DNA of 64,000 bases, from the NCBI RefSeq assembly GCF_009725995.1, contig NZ_RCNS01000003.1, positions 62,001-126,000 on the forward strand. The letters are read 5' to 3'. This document shows positions 43,763-53,587 of this stretch, in pieces. A program made the translations under genes and the position numbers. The stretch's first letter is position 1, and each line of letters opens with the position of its first letter. The DNA is from Zobellia laminariae (GTDB lineage Bacteria > Bacteroidota > Bacteroidia > Flavobacteriales > Flavobacteriaceae). The notes below the pieces were generated by a model. The model had not been told where the DNA came from and ran no database searches. It was given only the letters and a program-made list of their open reading frames with translations.

Positions 43763-46700
43763 TTAAAAAGAAAAGCCGAGTACGAATACAATTCGCCCAC
43801 CGTCTGCACTACTAAAATAACCTAAATTAGTTGTAAATGCCTCTGCCCCAATGAGCCAAAGCGAACCCCCAACGGAATTGTGCCATGTATTAGAGGTGTC
43901 ATTTTCAGTCCAAACTCTACCGTAATCAAAACTACCGGTAAACCCAAATCTAAAAGGGACAAGGCTTGTTCGTACTCCGCCTAATGGAAATCTAAGGTCT
44001 GTATTCTGATAAAAGGATTGCTTTCCTGTAAAGCGTTCATTTCTAAAACCTCTTAGACTTTTATTGCCTCCTATGGTTGCAGCGTGATAAAACTCAAAGT
44101 CATCACCTATAAGGGCCTCTCCCCCCAACTCTGTTGCCAAAACAATGCTTCCGCTTTTTGTTAACTTATGATTTACTGCTAACTTGGGCTGCAGATAGGC
44201 GAAACTATTATTAGACTCCGTGTTATCAATATTGGTTTTATAACCTATTGTTAATCCTGCATCTAGTCCTAAGGTAGGGAAAGCACTACTATTTTTATTT
44301 TTGAAATTATAAGCGGCCTCTATTCCTCCGTAGGTTTGTCTATTAAAAATAGAGCTGTTCACAGGGAATTCCGCTACAAATCTATCTTGCATATTTTCTA
44401 CATCAAAAGATTCTATCAATGGTTTAAAATAGAAAGCACCACCACTAACACCTTCCCATTTTAATGCCAACGCAGCTTTAAACTTTCGGATTCTAACTCG
44501 GTTAAAATCCAAATCTACCTCATCATTATCGTATTCCGTATCATTACCAAAACCAAAAAAGTTTTCAGAAAAATTCGGACTTGTATACAACCCTTCTATT
44601 CCAAAATTCCAGTTATGAAATATGTTCGAAAACTCGCCACTGTAAGACAAATCAAAACCTGAAGTGCTGGTGTAAAAAGCCGCATTAATACTATGTTTAT
44701 AAGTGAAAGGATTACGCTGCAAACTATATGAAGTGTGGTTACTCACTACACCAATTTTGAGTCCGTCATCTGGATTTACAGCTATTATAGGAAGTAACTG
44801 ATTAAAGTTATATTTTACTTTCTTGTGGTCATAATTATTTAACTCATAATCATTTACCAACCATTTCTTAGAGCGCTTATTTACAATAGTATTCTCTTTG
44901 TCCTTGTAGTCGTATAGTTTTACTTTTCTGGTATTTTTAAAATCATAGGTGTCATTCTTCTTTCCCCCAACAATCTTAATTTTAATAGGATGGTCTCCCC
45001 CTCCTTCTACCACAAAATTATCTTTACCATCTAAACCAAAAATCCATATTTCTTTGGTAATATCTCTCGAATAAGTATGGTCTAACATTCCTAAATCCTT
45101 TCGGTCTATTTTTAAAGACGTTTTGCCATTGGGCAATCTAGTTATGGTAAAATCATCGGCTTTTTGAGTCCCTGTAACTACTTGAAATTTGTTGAGATAT
45201 AAATAATAAGCTTTAGCTATTTCCATAAGGTTATCGCGTCTGCCCTGTAACTTTACTTTAATATCTTCTATTACAGGTCCCTTTACTTCCTCTGGAATAG
45301 TTTGAAAAGCCTTTTCTATATCCGCATTGGTAAGCCCATTTTGAATATAACTGGCCTGCTTTTCCCATTCGTCCCAGTCTGATGCATGTATCAATGTCAA
45401 ATCTAAATGATAAGGCGATGATGCAAACCATTTTACACTTCTCAGTTCCTCATCATAAGTTTGCATTTTTCGCAAACCTGGTATAAGTCGGGTCAAAGTA
45501 CTGATCAGCGTACCGTCATATTTAGAAAATGCCTGATCACGGTCTCTTGGAATAGGACTGCAATACTCCGTACCATCTTCATTTTTATAAAGTGCCCAGC
45601 GCCATTGATCTTCGTGGCGGTCCCAATCTCCCAAAAGCATATCAAATAATCTAGCCCTTATATAGGAGGGTTCATCTACAACAGATTTTCCCGATTTATT
45701 TATTTCCTGCAAAACATCGGCTGTGCTCAATATATCTTCAGGTGTTCCAAAACTCTCAGATTCTATTTGTGTATCCCCAACATGCTCTTCAATCATATAA
45801 AGTTCATCGCCAAAATCATCATTGTAATTCCCCAATACCTTCTGTTTGGGGATATAATACAATACGGGATTCGTATGGTTTACTCCAACTGCCGTAGAAA
45901 GACTCCCTATGGCAAATGGTGTGTAGGGATTAGAAGTGGTATAAAAATCTGCCAAAAATTTATCTACGACCGTACCGTCTAAAACATCGCCAATATAGGT
46001 TTCTTGAAAAGCGTTGGCCTGTAGAAATTTGATGGTACTCTTTTTTAGGGCACGCATAACATATTGCTTACCTGTTTTATCTTCTAAACGTAAAGATTTT
46101 GATTGCTGACCACCGCCACGTTTTACGGGCGTTAACCCTCCCATTAAAGTATCTAACAAAACTACTGGTGCATTTACCTCCTTACCATAAAAGTCGCGGT
46201 AATGCTCTCCCCAAAGAGCTTTGTAAAATCCGCTTTTTGTAGTCGCTTTTTTAGTGTAGATAGAAGCCAATTGTGTACTAGGGTAACTTTTCTTAAACGT
46301 ATATGATTCCGTATGGTCCGCTTCTCCTTTTAAGACTATTGTTTTGAACACTTCTTTGCTAGCTCCATTCTCAAGCATTTGGTAATGTGCAATTACCTCT
46401 CCATCTGTAGTAATATCTAAGCGGACATATCCGTTTTTCTTCAACGAGAAATCTCCTTCTTCCCCGTTTTTTACAGCTTCCAAATTTCCTGCCGCACCAC
46501 TATTAATTTGAGGTACACTCCCTTTTATATAATGTAAATTTTTTCCTTGTCCCGATAAGAAAATTACGTTCTCTGCTCCCCTTGCCGTTGTTTTTAATCT
46601 GTTTCTTAGCTCCCTATACTGTTTGTTCTGAAAATCTTGACTAGAAAATCCTCCAATATTTTTAAACAGTCCTTGTTTACTATTGGTTTCTATAGGATGA

Positions 46701-47269
46701 TACATGGCTACAAGTATAATTTTACCTTGCGCCTTTTTTATTCTATTTTCAAATTCTAAAAAGAATAACGTTCTATTCTGAATTTCTGAATCTTCATTGA
46801 TATAAACATGGTCATCCCAATCTTCTAGAAACCATTGAGAATCTACCGTAATCAATTCTACGTTTTCACCTAAATCATGATGCTTGATGGGTTCTGCATC
46901 ATCAGGGAAAAATTTAGCTTTACTTTTTTTCTGAATATATTCTTCAATATCAGAAACGCCCTTATAGCCATTTGCCCACTCCTTGTTACCAGATATAAAA
47001 ATGACATCATTACCTAAATTAGACATTAACGATAACTGCTTATCGATTGAATTTTCTATGTTGGTTTTAGGTGCTGCATTTCCTATTATCAATACAGTAG
47101 GTTTCTTTACTGATTGTGATTCCTCTGAAATGGCCGATAGAACTTCAGTATTAGAAGTATCCCAAGTATTACCAGTAACATAGATAGATTGTTCTATTTC
47201 CTGAGAAGAAACGGGAGTTACGAATAAGACTGTGTAAAATACTATGAGGTAAAAACTAATATTTTTCAT
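43763..47269 (-). CDS. degenerate metallophosphoesterase / kinase-like / Omp85 barrel fusion
   Basis: I start at the ATG giving a signal peptide (MKNISFYLIVFYTVLFVTPVSSQ). Residues 25-330 look like a metallophosphoesterase whose motifs are altered: GNKEW (94-98) for GNHDW, MYHP (189-192) for HHP, and GQGKNLH (240-246) for GHEHN. Residues about 370-720 include GDWDRHEDQWRW (near 548) and PIPRDRDQAFSKY (near 576), recalling secreted or HipA/CotH-like kinases. Residues about 836-1168 are an Omp85/surface-antigen barrel (SYSLQRNPFTYKHSIN, GNKSLRGFRNERF, terminal FVLGFSF). The role is unknown; an outer-membrane protein with a large periplasmic part is likely. Confidence 0.78.
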   Translation of the reverse strand: MKNISFYLIVFYTVLFVTPVSSQEIEQSIYVTGNTWDTSNTEVLSAISEESQSVKKPTVLIIGNAAPKTNIENSIDKQLSLMSNLGNDVIFISGNKEWANGYKGVSDIEEYIQKKSKAKFFPDDAEPIKHHDLGENVELITVDSQWFLEDWDDHVYINEDSEIQNRTLFFLEFENRIKKAQGKIILVAMYHPIETNSKQGLFKNIGGFSSQDFQNKQYRELRNRLKTTARGAENVIFLSGQGKNLHYIKGSVPQINSGAAGNLEAVKNGEEGDFSLKKNGYVRLDITTDGEVIAHYQMLENGASKEVFKTIVLKGEADHTESYTFKKSYPSTQLASIYTKKATTKSGFYKALWGEHYRDFYGKEVNAPVVLLDTLMGGLTPVKRGGGQQSKSLRLEDKTGKQYVMRALKKSTIKFLQANAFQETYIGDVLDGTVVDKFLADFYTTSNPYTPFAIGSLSTAVGVNHTNPVLYYIPKQKVLGNYNDDFGDELYMIEEHVGDTQIESESFGTPEDILSTADVLQEINKSGKSVVDEPSYIRARLFDMLLGDWDRHEDQWRWALYKNEDGTEYCSPIPRDRDQAFSKYDGTLISTLTRLIPGLRKMQTYDEELRSVKWFASSPYHLDLTLIHASDWDEWEKQASYIQNGLTNADIEKAFQTIPEEVKGPVIEDIKVKLQGRRDNLMEIAKAYYLYLNKFQVVTGTQKADDFTITRLPNGKTSLKIDRKDLGMLDHTYSRDITKEIWIFGLDGKDNFVVEGGGDHPIKIKIVGGKKNDTYDFKNTRKVKLYDYKDKENTIVNKRSKKWLVNDYELNNYDHKKVKYNFNQLLPIIAVNPDDGLKIGVVSNHTSYSLQRNPFTYKHSINAAFYTSTSGFDLSYSGEFSNIFHNWNFGIEGLYTSPNFSENFFGFGNDTEYDNDEVDLDFNRVRIRKFKAALALKWEGVSGGAFYFKPLIESFDVENMQDRFVAEFPVNSSIFNRQTYGGIEAAYNFKNKNSSAFPTLGLDAGLTIGYKTNIDNTESNNSFAYLQPKLAVNHKLTKSGSIVLATELGGEALIGDDFEFYHAATIGGNKSLRGFRNERFTGKQSFYQNTDLRFPLGGVRTSLVPFRFGFTGSFDYGRVWTENDTSNTWHNSVGGSLWLIGAEAFTTNLGYFSSADGGRIVFVLGFSF

Positions 47270-47307
47270 TAATGTTGGTTTGCTTACTTGGTCTATCATT
47301 TATTTGT

Positions 47308-47973
47308 TTATTTGGAATTCAATGAATATGATATGAATTTTGAATCATAATCAATGATATTATCTTTCCGCATTGTGCTTAAAACATTGTTTACCGTCTG
47401 TCTAGAAGTGTTGGTTAAATTGGCAATGTCTTTATGGGATAAAAGATTCTTTGCTACTAACCTTTCCTTATCACTTTCACCGAACTCTTCTATGTAGGCT
47501 TTAATAAATTCAGAGATTCTTGTCTTACTGTCTTTGTATAACAGGTCTTGAAGTCTTGTTTCTAATTTTCTAATGCGAAGGCCATATATTTTTAACAAGC
47601 CATTTTTTAAAGATTTATGTTCTTCCATCAAATCTTCCATCATATCAGATTCGATATAACAGATTACTACGTCCTCTAAAGCTAAGGCCACTTCTTTAGA
47701 TGAGCCGCTTTTATCATAAATAGATAGTTCTCCAAAAATATTTCCCTTTTTGACGACATACTTTACAATGTCATTATTGGCGTCCATAATTTTAACTGAT
47801 CCATTTTTTAAAAAGAAAATACAGTTCCTATCCCTTTCCCCTAATTTAATGATAGTGCCCTTATTGACATACTCCATTTCTAGATGACCACAGAGTTTCA
47901 TCATAGTGGGCATCCCTAATTTTTTAAAAAGACTGAATCCTTCTAAAAACCAATATTTAGTAATTGCTTTCAA
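47308..47973 (-). CDS. Crp/Fnr-family transcriptional regulator
   Basis: The cyclic-nucleotide-binding-like beta roll (IKLGERDRNCIFFLKNGSVKI, GNIFGELSIY) runs through residues 30-120, a long helix follows (LLKIYGLRIRKLETRL), and the winged HTH (LSHKDIANLTNTSRQTVNNVLSTMRKD) is at about 180-205. No Cys cluster of the Fnr type is present. It lies 38 bp before the Omp85 fusion gene in the same direction, so it may regulate that gene or itself. The effector is not known; Bacteroidota members often do not bind cAMP. Confidence 0.88.
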   Translation of the reverse strand: MKAITKYWFLEGFSLFKKLGMPTMMKLCGHLEMEYVNKGTIIKLGERDRNCIFFLKNGSVKIMDANNDIVKYVVKKGNIFGELSIYDKSGSSKEVALALEDVVICYIESDMMEDLMEEHKSLKNGLLKIYGLRIRKLETRLQDLLYKDSKTRISEFIKAYIEEFGESDKERLVAKNLLSHKDIANLTNTSRQTVNNVLSTMRKDNIIDYDSKFISYSLNSK

Positions 47974-48297
47974 TATAACTATTTACAAAAACCAATATTA
48001 CTGATTATCAACAACATGCGAAGACTCTAAAAATGCTAGAGTTACTTTATGCGACAGTTGAGTAGAATTCACTGTGCTACAAATACAAAAAGTAACCTAA
48101 TAAGTAATTCTGATAAATCATGCTAAAATTGGTCGGTTTTAACATTCAGTCGAAATAAAAATTAAATCTTTCAAGTATAGTTTTAAGAACATCAAAATAA
48201 GCCTTGCTTATTCATAAAAAATCCTATCTAGAGTTGCACTAAAAGATGTAATTTGCACCCCATATTACTCAATACATACAATTAGAAATTTATAAAA
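47974..48297. promoter_or_regulatory. divergent intergenic region between crp-type gene and deaminase
   Basis: These 324 bp lie between divergent start codons and should hold both promoters. I see no clear operator or hairpin. Confidence 0.4.
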
Positions 48298-48774
48298 ATG
48301 ATGAAAGATCACGAGTTTTTTATGAGAAGAGCCATTGAAATGGCAGCAAAAGGAATGAACTCTAATGCAGGTGGCCCTTTTGGTGCTGTAGTTGTAAAAG
48401 ACGGAGAAATTATTGCCGAAGGTCATAATAAAGTAACCTCTACAAATGATCCTACTGCACACGCAGAAATGGTTGTTATACGAGATGCCTGTAAAAAATT
48501 AAGTACTTTTCAACTTACAGATTGTATTATTTACACCTCTTGCGAGCCTTGCCCTATGTGTTTTGGTGCCATTTATTGGGCTAGACCAAAAGCAGTTTAT
48601 TACGGTTGCGATAAAGCAGATGCAAAAGCGATTGATTTTGACGACCAATTTATTTATGACGAATTAGAAGTGGGCATGCAAGATAGACAGATTCACTTCA
48701 AACAAATGTTACAAGAAGAAGCTGTTGAAGTTTTTAATAACTGGGCATCAAAACATGATAAGACCAAGTATTAG
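48298..48774 (+). CDS. nucleoside/guanine deaminase
   Basis: This 158-residue zinc deaminase has the HAE motif (His55, Glu57) and PCPMC (Cys85, Cys88), with GGPFGAVVVKDG before and ARPKAVYYGCDKADAKAIDFDDQFIYDEL after. The FDD C-terminal region is typical of guanine deaminases of the GuaD type, which convert guanine to xanthine, rather than of TadA. It is the only purine gene nearby. Substrate inferred from the C-terminal pattern. Confidence 0.85.
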   Translation: MMKDHEFFMRRAIEMAAKGMNSNAGGPFGAVVVKDGEIIAEGHNKVTSTNDPTAHAEMVVIRDACKKLSTFQLTDCIIYTSCEPCPMCFGAIYWARPKAVYYGCDKADAKAIDFDDQFIYDELEVGMQDRQIHFKQMLQEEAVEVFNNWASKHDKTKY

Positions 48775-48830
48775 AGTAGCTACCAAAAACAGACAATACA
48801 TTTTAAGGGGTGATTTCCAGTTGAAACCAG

Positions 48831-49409
48831 ATGACTATGACCGAAAAAGAGAAGATGATCAATGGCGAAGTTTATGATTCTCGTGACGCGGAACTCCTTA
48901 AAATGTACCATAGGGCCCGTAAAATATTACAGGCCTATAACACCTTGGACTCAGAACTATTAGAAGAAAGGGAGCGGCTTTTAAACGAGTTGCTTGCACA
49001 AAAAGCTTCTGGCGTATGGATTGAGGCTCCCTTTTTCTGTGACTATGGAAGTAATATTTCTATAGGTGAAAACACTTTTGTGAACACCAATTGTATGTTT
49101 ATTGATAACAATACCATTACAATTGGCAAAAATGGGTTAATTGCCCCTTTTGTACAAATCTACACCGCCACCCACCCCATAAAAGCAACGGACCGAATTA
49201 TTGAAGAAAAGAATGCTGCCCGTTATTTAACCCATACCAAACCAGTTGTAATTGGTGATAATGCGTGGATTGGAGGCAACACGGTTATTTTTCCCGGTGT
49301 AACTATTGGCAACAACGTAACCATAGGCGCAGGAAGTGTTGTTACCAAAGACCTACCAAATGATGTTCTTGCTTACGGTAATCCTTGCAAAGTAATTAAA
49401 GCCCTTTAA
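48831..49409 (+). CDS. sugar O-acetyltransferase, maltose acetyltransferase type
   Basis: The 192-residue protein has the N-terminal Mac domain (KEKMINGEVYDSRDAELLKMYHRARKIL-type; key parts KMINGEVYD and RARKILQAYN) and left-handed beta-helix hexapeptide repeats (VIGDNAWIGGNTVIFPGVTIGNNVTIGAGSVVTKD). His at TATHPI is the expected catalytic residue. It transfers acetyl from acetyl-CoA to a sugar hydroxyl; the sugar is unknown. Two nearby ATG codons make the exact start uncertain by two residues. Confidence 0.88.
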   Translation: MTMTEKEKMINGEVYDSRDAELLKMYHRARKILQAYNTLDSELLEERERLLNELLAQKASGVWIEAPFFCDYGSNISIGENTFVNTNCMFIDNNTITIGKNGLIAPFVQIYTATHPIKATDRIIEEKNAARYLTHTKPVVIGDNAWIGGNTVIFPGVTIGNNVTIGAGSVVTKDLPNDVLAYGNPCKVIKAL

Positions 49410-49501
49410 CCAAAAGTGCTTCATTAGCATTCTTTTTAACTAACCATTAGAAAGGTTTTGGTTTATTTTACGACCCATATAGACATCTATATGATTTTGT
49501 T

Positions 49502-50362
49502 ATGCCACAGGAAATAGAGAATATAGTTTTCTCAAGATTTGTAAATCAACCCGTTCCTTTTGAGCTAATTTCACTACAAGAACTCTATGATAGATGTGGG
49601 CGAAGTTCGTATGACCTATCCGTTCCGCATAGAATAGAGTTTCACTGTTTAATTGTTATAACAGCAGGGACCAGTACGCACAAAGCAGATTTTAAAGAAG
49701 AACTTTTATTTCCCGGTATAATTCTTCCCATTACAAAAGGACAAGTGCATTCTTTTAACAAAGAACTCACGGTAGAAGGCTATGTTATTTCTTTTGATGA
49801 AACGTTTATAATGCATAACATTAGTGAGAAAAACCTATTCCACTTCTTGCACCTTTACCATTCACCGTCCATACATATTGGCCAAGAAAATTTGAGTACC
49901 ATTCAACCTTATGTAGAAATTCTATCGGCAGAACTTAATAGTGAAAAATTAAACTTAAAATCAGAATTTTTACAATCGGCACTTATGCTTCTTCTGCTTC
50001 AAATTAAACGTTTGTCCATCTACCAACACAAGACTTTTGAGAGTCAGAAGTTTAAGGATTTTATCAAATTCAAACAGCATATATGTACACATTATAAAGA
50101 AAACCATAATGCTAAAGAGTATGCAAATATGATGCAAGTAAGCTATAAATATCTAAATGATATTTGTAAAGAAATAACCGGAAATACAGCAAAAGCGTTT
50201 ATAAACAATTGGCTTCTATTGGAAATTAAAAGAACCATTTCCGAAAACAAATACAACTCCCAAGAAATTGCCTATAAGTTAGGTTTTAAAGAACACTCCA
50301 ACTTTATTCGGTTCTTCAAAAAGCATACGGGCACTACTCCCAGTAAATTTAAAATTGCATAG
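49502..50362 (+). CDS. AraC-family transcriptional regulator
   Basis: An N-terminal cupin-like sensing region (HRIEFHCLIVITAGTSTH, FPGIILPITKGQVHSF) is followed by the two AraC helix-turn-helix motifs at the C-terminus (AKEYANMMQVSYKYLNDICKE and SQEIAYKLGFKEHSNFIRFFKKHTGTTPSKFK-type, key GFKEHSNFIRFFK). It stands 88 bp before the peroxiredoxin-like gene in the same direction and may control it. Confidence 0.9.
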   Translation: MPQEIENIVFSRFVNQPVPFELISLQELYDRCGRSSYDLSVPHRIEFHCLIVITAGTSTHKADFKEELLFPGIILPITKGQVHSFNKELTVEGYVISFDETFIMHNISEKNLFHFLHLYHSPSIHIGQENLSTIQPYVEILSAELNSEKLNLKSEFLQSALMLLLLQIKRLSIYQHKTFESQKFKDFIKFKQHICTHYKENHNAKEYANMMQVSYKYLNDICKEITGNTAKAFINNWLLLEIKRTISENKYNSQEIAYKLGFKEHSNFIRFFKKHTGTTPSKFKIA

Positions 50363-50450
50363 TCGGTTCGATATTGACTACAATTACAATAGAATAGATA
50401 ATTTAAAACATAAGGTGTCCGTCTAATTTTGTCTTTATAAAACTATTTAA

Positions 50451-51101
50451 ATGACACTTTTAGAACAGACGGAAAAGGTACGCCAAAATGTAATGAACAG
50501 GATGCCACAGCCTATTATTGAAAACTTTAAAAACGATATTCAACAACTTCGCGACAATAAGCTCAAAGAAAAAGCATTACAGGTAGGGAATCACATACCA
50601 AACGCTGTTTTTACCGATATTGAAGGTAATGATATTCAACTGGAAAGCCTTCTCTCAGCGGATTATTTGATACTTAATTTTTATAGAGGTGGGTGGTGCC
50701 CCTATTGCAATATGGAACTTAGGGAGTATGAACGGTTAAAAACCGAATTTCAAAGTTACGGGGCGAACATTTTGGCCATTAGCGCAGAGGTTCCACAATT
50801 AGCAGCACAGACCCACGAAAAAAACGAAATCACCTATACGCTTGTAACGGATAAGAATGCTGTGTTCATGAAAGAGGTAGGCATCTTATTTTCAATAAGT
50901 GAAAAAGCTAAAAAAGACTACGTTGGATTTGGTATGGATTTAAAAAAAATACATGGAAATGAAAACTTTGAACTTCCTGTACCGGCCATTTATGTAATAG
51001 ATAAAAGTTTAAAAATAGTTTTCGTACACATTGAAGAAGACTACATGACCCGTTTAGAACCTACGGAATTATTGAAAAAACTTAAGAACAAGCAAATTTA
51101 A
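50451..51101 (+). CDS. peroxiredoxin-like (AhpC/TSA) protein
   Basis: The 216-residue protein has a thioredoxin-fold AhpC/TSA domain with FYRGGWCPYCNMELREYE (Cys83 and Cys86), preceded by an N-terminal helical region of about 45 residues. The CxxC arrangement is that of the peroxiredoxin-like group, which is less studied than AhpC or Bcp. A peroxide-reducing or disulfide role in the cytoplasm is expected. It is followed after 5 bp by a DoxX gene, a common redox-linked pairing. Confidence 0.85.
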   Translation: MTLLEQTEKVRQNVMNRMPQPIIENFKNDIQQLRDNKLKEKALQVGNHIPNAVFTDIEGNDIQLESLLSADYLILNFYRGGWCPYCNMELREYERLKTEFQSYGANILAISAEVPQLAAQTHEKNEITYTLVTDKNAVFMKEVGILFSISEKAKKDYVGFGMDLKKIHGNENFELPVPAIYVIDKSLKIVFVHIEEDYMTRLEPTELLKKLKNKQI

Positions 51102-51106
51102 TACAG

Positions 51107-51490
51107 ATGAAAAAAGACAAAACTGTTTACTGGCTATCAACAACACTTCTATGCCTTTTATTTATAATGGGGGCAATGATGTATATATTCAACTATCCAA
51201 GAGCTGAGAGTTTCTTTATTAATTTAGGCTTCCCTACATGGATAATCTACCCCCTAGCGACCTTAAAAATAATTGCCCCCATTGTTATTCTTGTTCGAAA
51301 ATCCCTTTTCTTAAAAGAACTGGCCTATGCAGGCTTTGTTTTTGACGCATTATTGGCTCTTGTAGCACATTTAATGGTACGTGATGGCGAGTATCTTTTC
51401 GCTATTCTGGCCCTATTTTTCACTGTTATATCTTGGATTTACGACAGGAAAGTATTTGGCAAGTTAACGCAACAGTTTACCGTCCACTAA
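51107..51490 (+). CDS. DoxX-like membrane protein
   Basis: The 127-residue protein has four membrane helices and the DoxX pattern (FFINLGFPTWIIYPLATLKIIAPIVIL, key parts LGFP and LKIIAPI; LKELAYAGF; VAHL). DoxX proteins are tied to redox balance and sometimes to peroxiredoxins. It shares a transcript with the upstream gene. A bidirectional terminator follows. Confidence 0.85.
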   Translation: MKKDKTVYWLSTTLLCLLFIMGAMMYIFNYPRAESFFINLGFPTWIIYPLATLKIIAPIVILVRKSLFLKELAYAGFVFDALLALVAHLMVRDGEYLFAILALFFTVISWIYDRKVFGKLTQQFTVH

Positions 51491-51520
51491 ATAACTTATC
51501 CCCCAATATAGCTTCATTTA

Positions 51521-51557
51521 AAAAGGAAAGACCGCATACAGTACGGTCTTTCCTTTT
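51521..51557. terminator. bidirectional terminator
   Basis: AAAAGGAAAGACCG (51521-51534) and its perfect complement (51544-51557) form a 14-bp stem with a 9-base loop. With A-rich and T-rich ends it should serve both the DoxX gene and the convergent DUF4861 gene. Confidence 0.88.
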
Positions 51558-51589
51558 GTTTACTACTACTTGAAAAAGGTATTACCTTT

Positions 51590-52786
51590 CTATTTCAAAT
51601 ACTTAATCTGTAATGGAAACTGGAGCTTTTTTGAAAACTCGGTCAAATAATTTTCCCACTCCTTGGCATTGGAAAATTGTCCGCTTTCTTTCCAAGTAAA
51701 GCCAGCATAGTATACTACATAACCTTCTTGTACATTTAGTTGTGTGTATACATTGTTTTCATCTTGTTTACCGTTTTGATACTCTTCTACCTGCAATATC
51801 ATTTCAGGATCAGAAACAATAGCAGTCCCCAATTCAGACTCTTCATGAGGTTGATAATAACTTACATAACCCTTATCCCTACTAACACTAATTTTACCAT
51901 CGTTCTCGTGCATGGTCAAACCTGCAGAAATATGGTCCGTTCCTTTAACTTTAATTTTAAAACGAGAGAGGTTAGAACCATAATCCAATGATATATGCTT
52001 TTCTTCCGTAATAACATCTTCCCCAGCATTCCAATCCGCATATTTTAAAACAAAACTTGTTCTAATAGGACCTGTAGTTAGCCTTTTATAGCTTACAAAA
52101 TTCTTTGAAATATGGTACGCGCTATCTTTTTTAACCGCAATACCACCTACGCCCCTGCTCACCCCAACATGAAAATTATCCAGTCCTTCGCCCGTATCTT
52201 CATGATAGGTACCATCGGTTTCCAGCTCTTTCTTGTACCATTTATTAATAATAGGATAATCTACCTTTTTCAACCATGCGTCTATTCCTGAAGATAATGT
52301 GCCTCCTGGTAGACCATCTTCAATCAATTTTTGCGCCGTTGGACCATAGGTTCTAAAAGCTACACGATTATTCTCCCATGCATAATCATCTGTACGCTCG
52401 GGAACAAAGCGCGAATAACAAGCTGGATCATTCTCAACCTCCACAATCTCTTCAGATGGAACTATCTCAAAAGTTTTAGTTGCTTTAACTTCAATATTAG
52501 GCTGAAACAAAAGTTGGTCAAAATGCCCGTCTCCATCAACATCCACAGCCTGAGAGGTTATTTTCGTTTTTGTAGAAAAATCAATGAGTTCATAGGATTT
52601 AGCCGATGCTAGAACTCCTTCTGTAAAAGGAACGGCATTCAAATCTATTTCTACCGTTTCAAAAGACCGAGGTTCGTTTAGAGGATTCTCAATCTGTACC
52701 TGATAGGTTTCTTCTTTTGCCTCCGAACAACCAAATTGCATTAATGCCCCACAAACTCCTACTGCTGCTAGTAAATGTTTTTTCAT
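51590..52786 (-). CDS. DUF4861 lipoprotein of uronate locus
   Basis: The 398-residue protein has an apparent lipobox (LMQFGC). The family pattern is visible: NNRVAFRTYGP, GTLSSGIDAWLKKVDYPIINKWY, then YHEDTGEGLDNFHVGVSRGVGG (in two parts), and TGPIRTSFVLKY. DUF4861 proteins occur almost only in pectin, ulvan and other uronate utilisation loci and have no settled activity. The beta-sandwich layout suggests an enzyme or binding protein acting on uronate sugars in the periplasm. It starts 4 bp after kduD. Confidence 0.85.
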   Translation of the reverse strand: MKKHLLAAVGVCGALMQFGCSEAKEETYQVQIENPLNEPRSFETVEIDLNAVPFTEGVLASAKSYELIDFSTKTKITSQAVDVDGDGHFDQLLFQPNIEVKATKTFEIVPSEEIVEVENDPACYSRFVPERTDDYAWENNRVAFRTYGPTAQKLIEDGLPGGTLSSGIDAWLKKVDYPIINKWYKKELETDGTYHEDTGEGLDNFHVGVSRGVGGIAVKKDSAYHISKNFVSYKRLTTGPIRTSFVLKYADWNAGEDVITEEKHISLDYGSNLSRFKIKVKGTDHISAGLTMHENDGKISVSRDKGYVSYYQPHEESELGTAIVSDPEMILQVEEYQNGKQDENNVYTQLNVQEGYVVYYAGFTWKESGQFSNAKEWENYLTEFSKKLQFPLQIKYLK

Positions 52787-52790
52787 GTAT

Positions 52791-53585
52791 CTATTTTTCG
52801 TTGGATGGTTTTCCTATTGTGGCCAAAATACCACCGTCTACATAAAGAATATGTCCGTTTACAAAATTGCTTGCTTCTGAACTTAAAAAGATAGCCGCCC
52901 CTTGAAGCTCGTTGGGGTCCCCCCATTTAGCAGAAGGTGTTCTATTAATTATAAACTCATTGAACGGATGCCCGTCAACCCGAATAGGTTCTGTCTGTGA
53001 CGTAGCAAAATATCCTGGTCCAATTCCGTTTACTTGAATATTATGTTTGGCCCACTCCGTAGCCATATTCTGGGTAAGCATTTTCAAACCTCCTTTTGCC
53101 GCCGCATAAGCCCCTACGGTATTTCTACCCAGTTCGCTCATCATGGAACAGATATTAATAATCTTGCCCTCTTTACGTGCTATCATACTTTTGACTACAT
53201 GTTTTGAAACAATAAACGGACTCACCAAATCAACATCTATCACCTGTTTAAAATCCGACACTTCCATGTCTTCAAGTGGTGTTCTTTTGATAATACCCGC
53301 GTTGTTCACAAGAATATCAATCTCTCCTACTTCCTTCTGTATTTTTTGAATCGCCTCTATTACTGCCTGCTCATTGGTTACATCAAATTTATAGCCATGG
53401 GCAGTAATGCCTTCTTTTTCATACACTTTAAGTGCCTCATCTATTTTTTCTTGTGATGAGTTTCCATTCACAATTAGTGTAGCTCCTGCATTACCCAAAC
53501 CTTTGGCCATGGCCATACCCAAACCGTGTGTACTGCCCGTTACTAGGGCTACCTTTCCTTTTAAATCAAATAACGAAATACTCAT
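52791..53585 (-). CDS. kduD: 2-dehydro-3-deoxy-D-gluconate 5-dehydrogenase
   Basis: The 264-residue short-chain dehydrogenase has the NAD motif TGSTHGLG (16-23), NNAG (94-97) and the catalytic Y160-x3-K164. It reduces 2,5-diketo-3-deoxygluconate to 2-keto-3-deoxygluconate, the step after KduI. It lies 2 bp after kduI. Gluconate 5-dehydrogenases are close relatives, so the name rests also on this neighbourhood. Confidence 0.9.
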   Translation of the reverse strand: MSISLFDLKGKVALVTGSTHGLGMAMAKGLGNAGATLIVNGNSSQEKIDEALKVYEKEGITAHGYKFDVTNEQAVIEAIQKIQKEVGEIDILVNNAGIIKRTPLEDMEVSDFKQVIDVDLVSPFIVSKHVVKSMIARKEGKIINICSMMSELGRNTVGAYAAAKGGLKMLTQNMATEWAKHNIQVNGIGPGYFATSQTEPIRVDGHPFNEFIINRTPSAKWGDPNELQGAAIFLSSEASNFVNGHILYVDGGILATIGKPSNEK

Positions 53586-53587
53586 AT

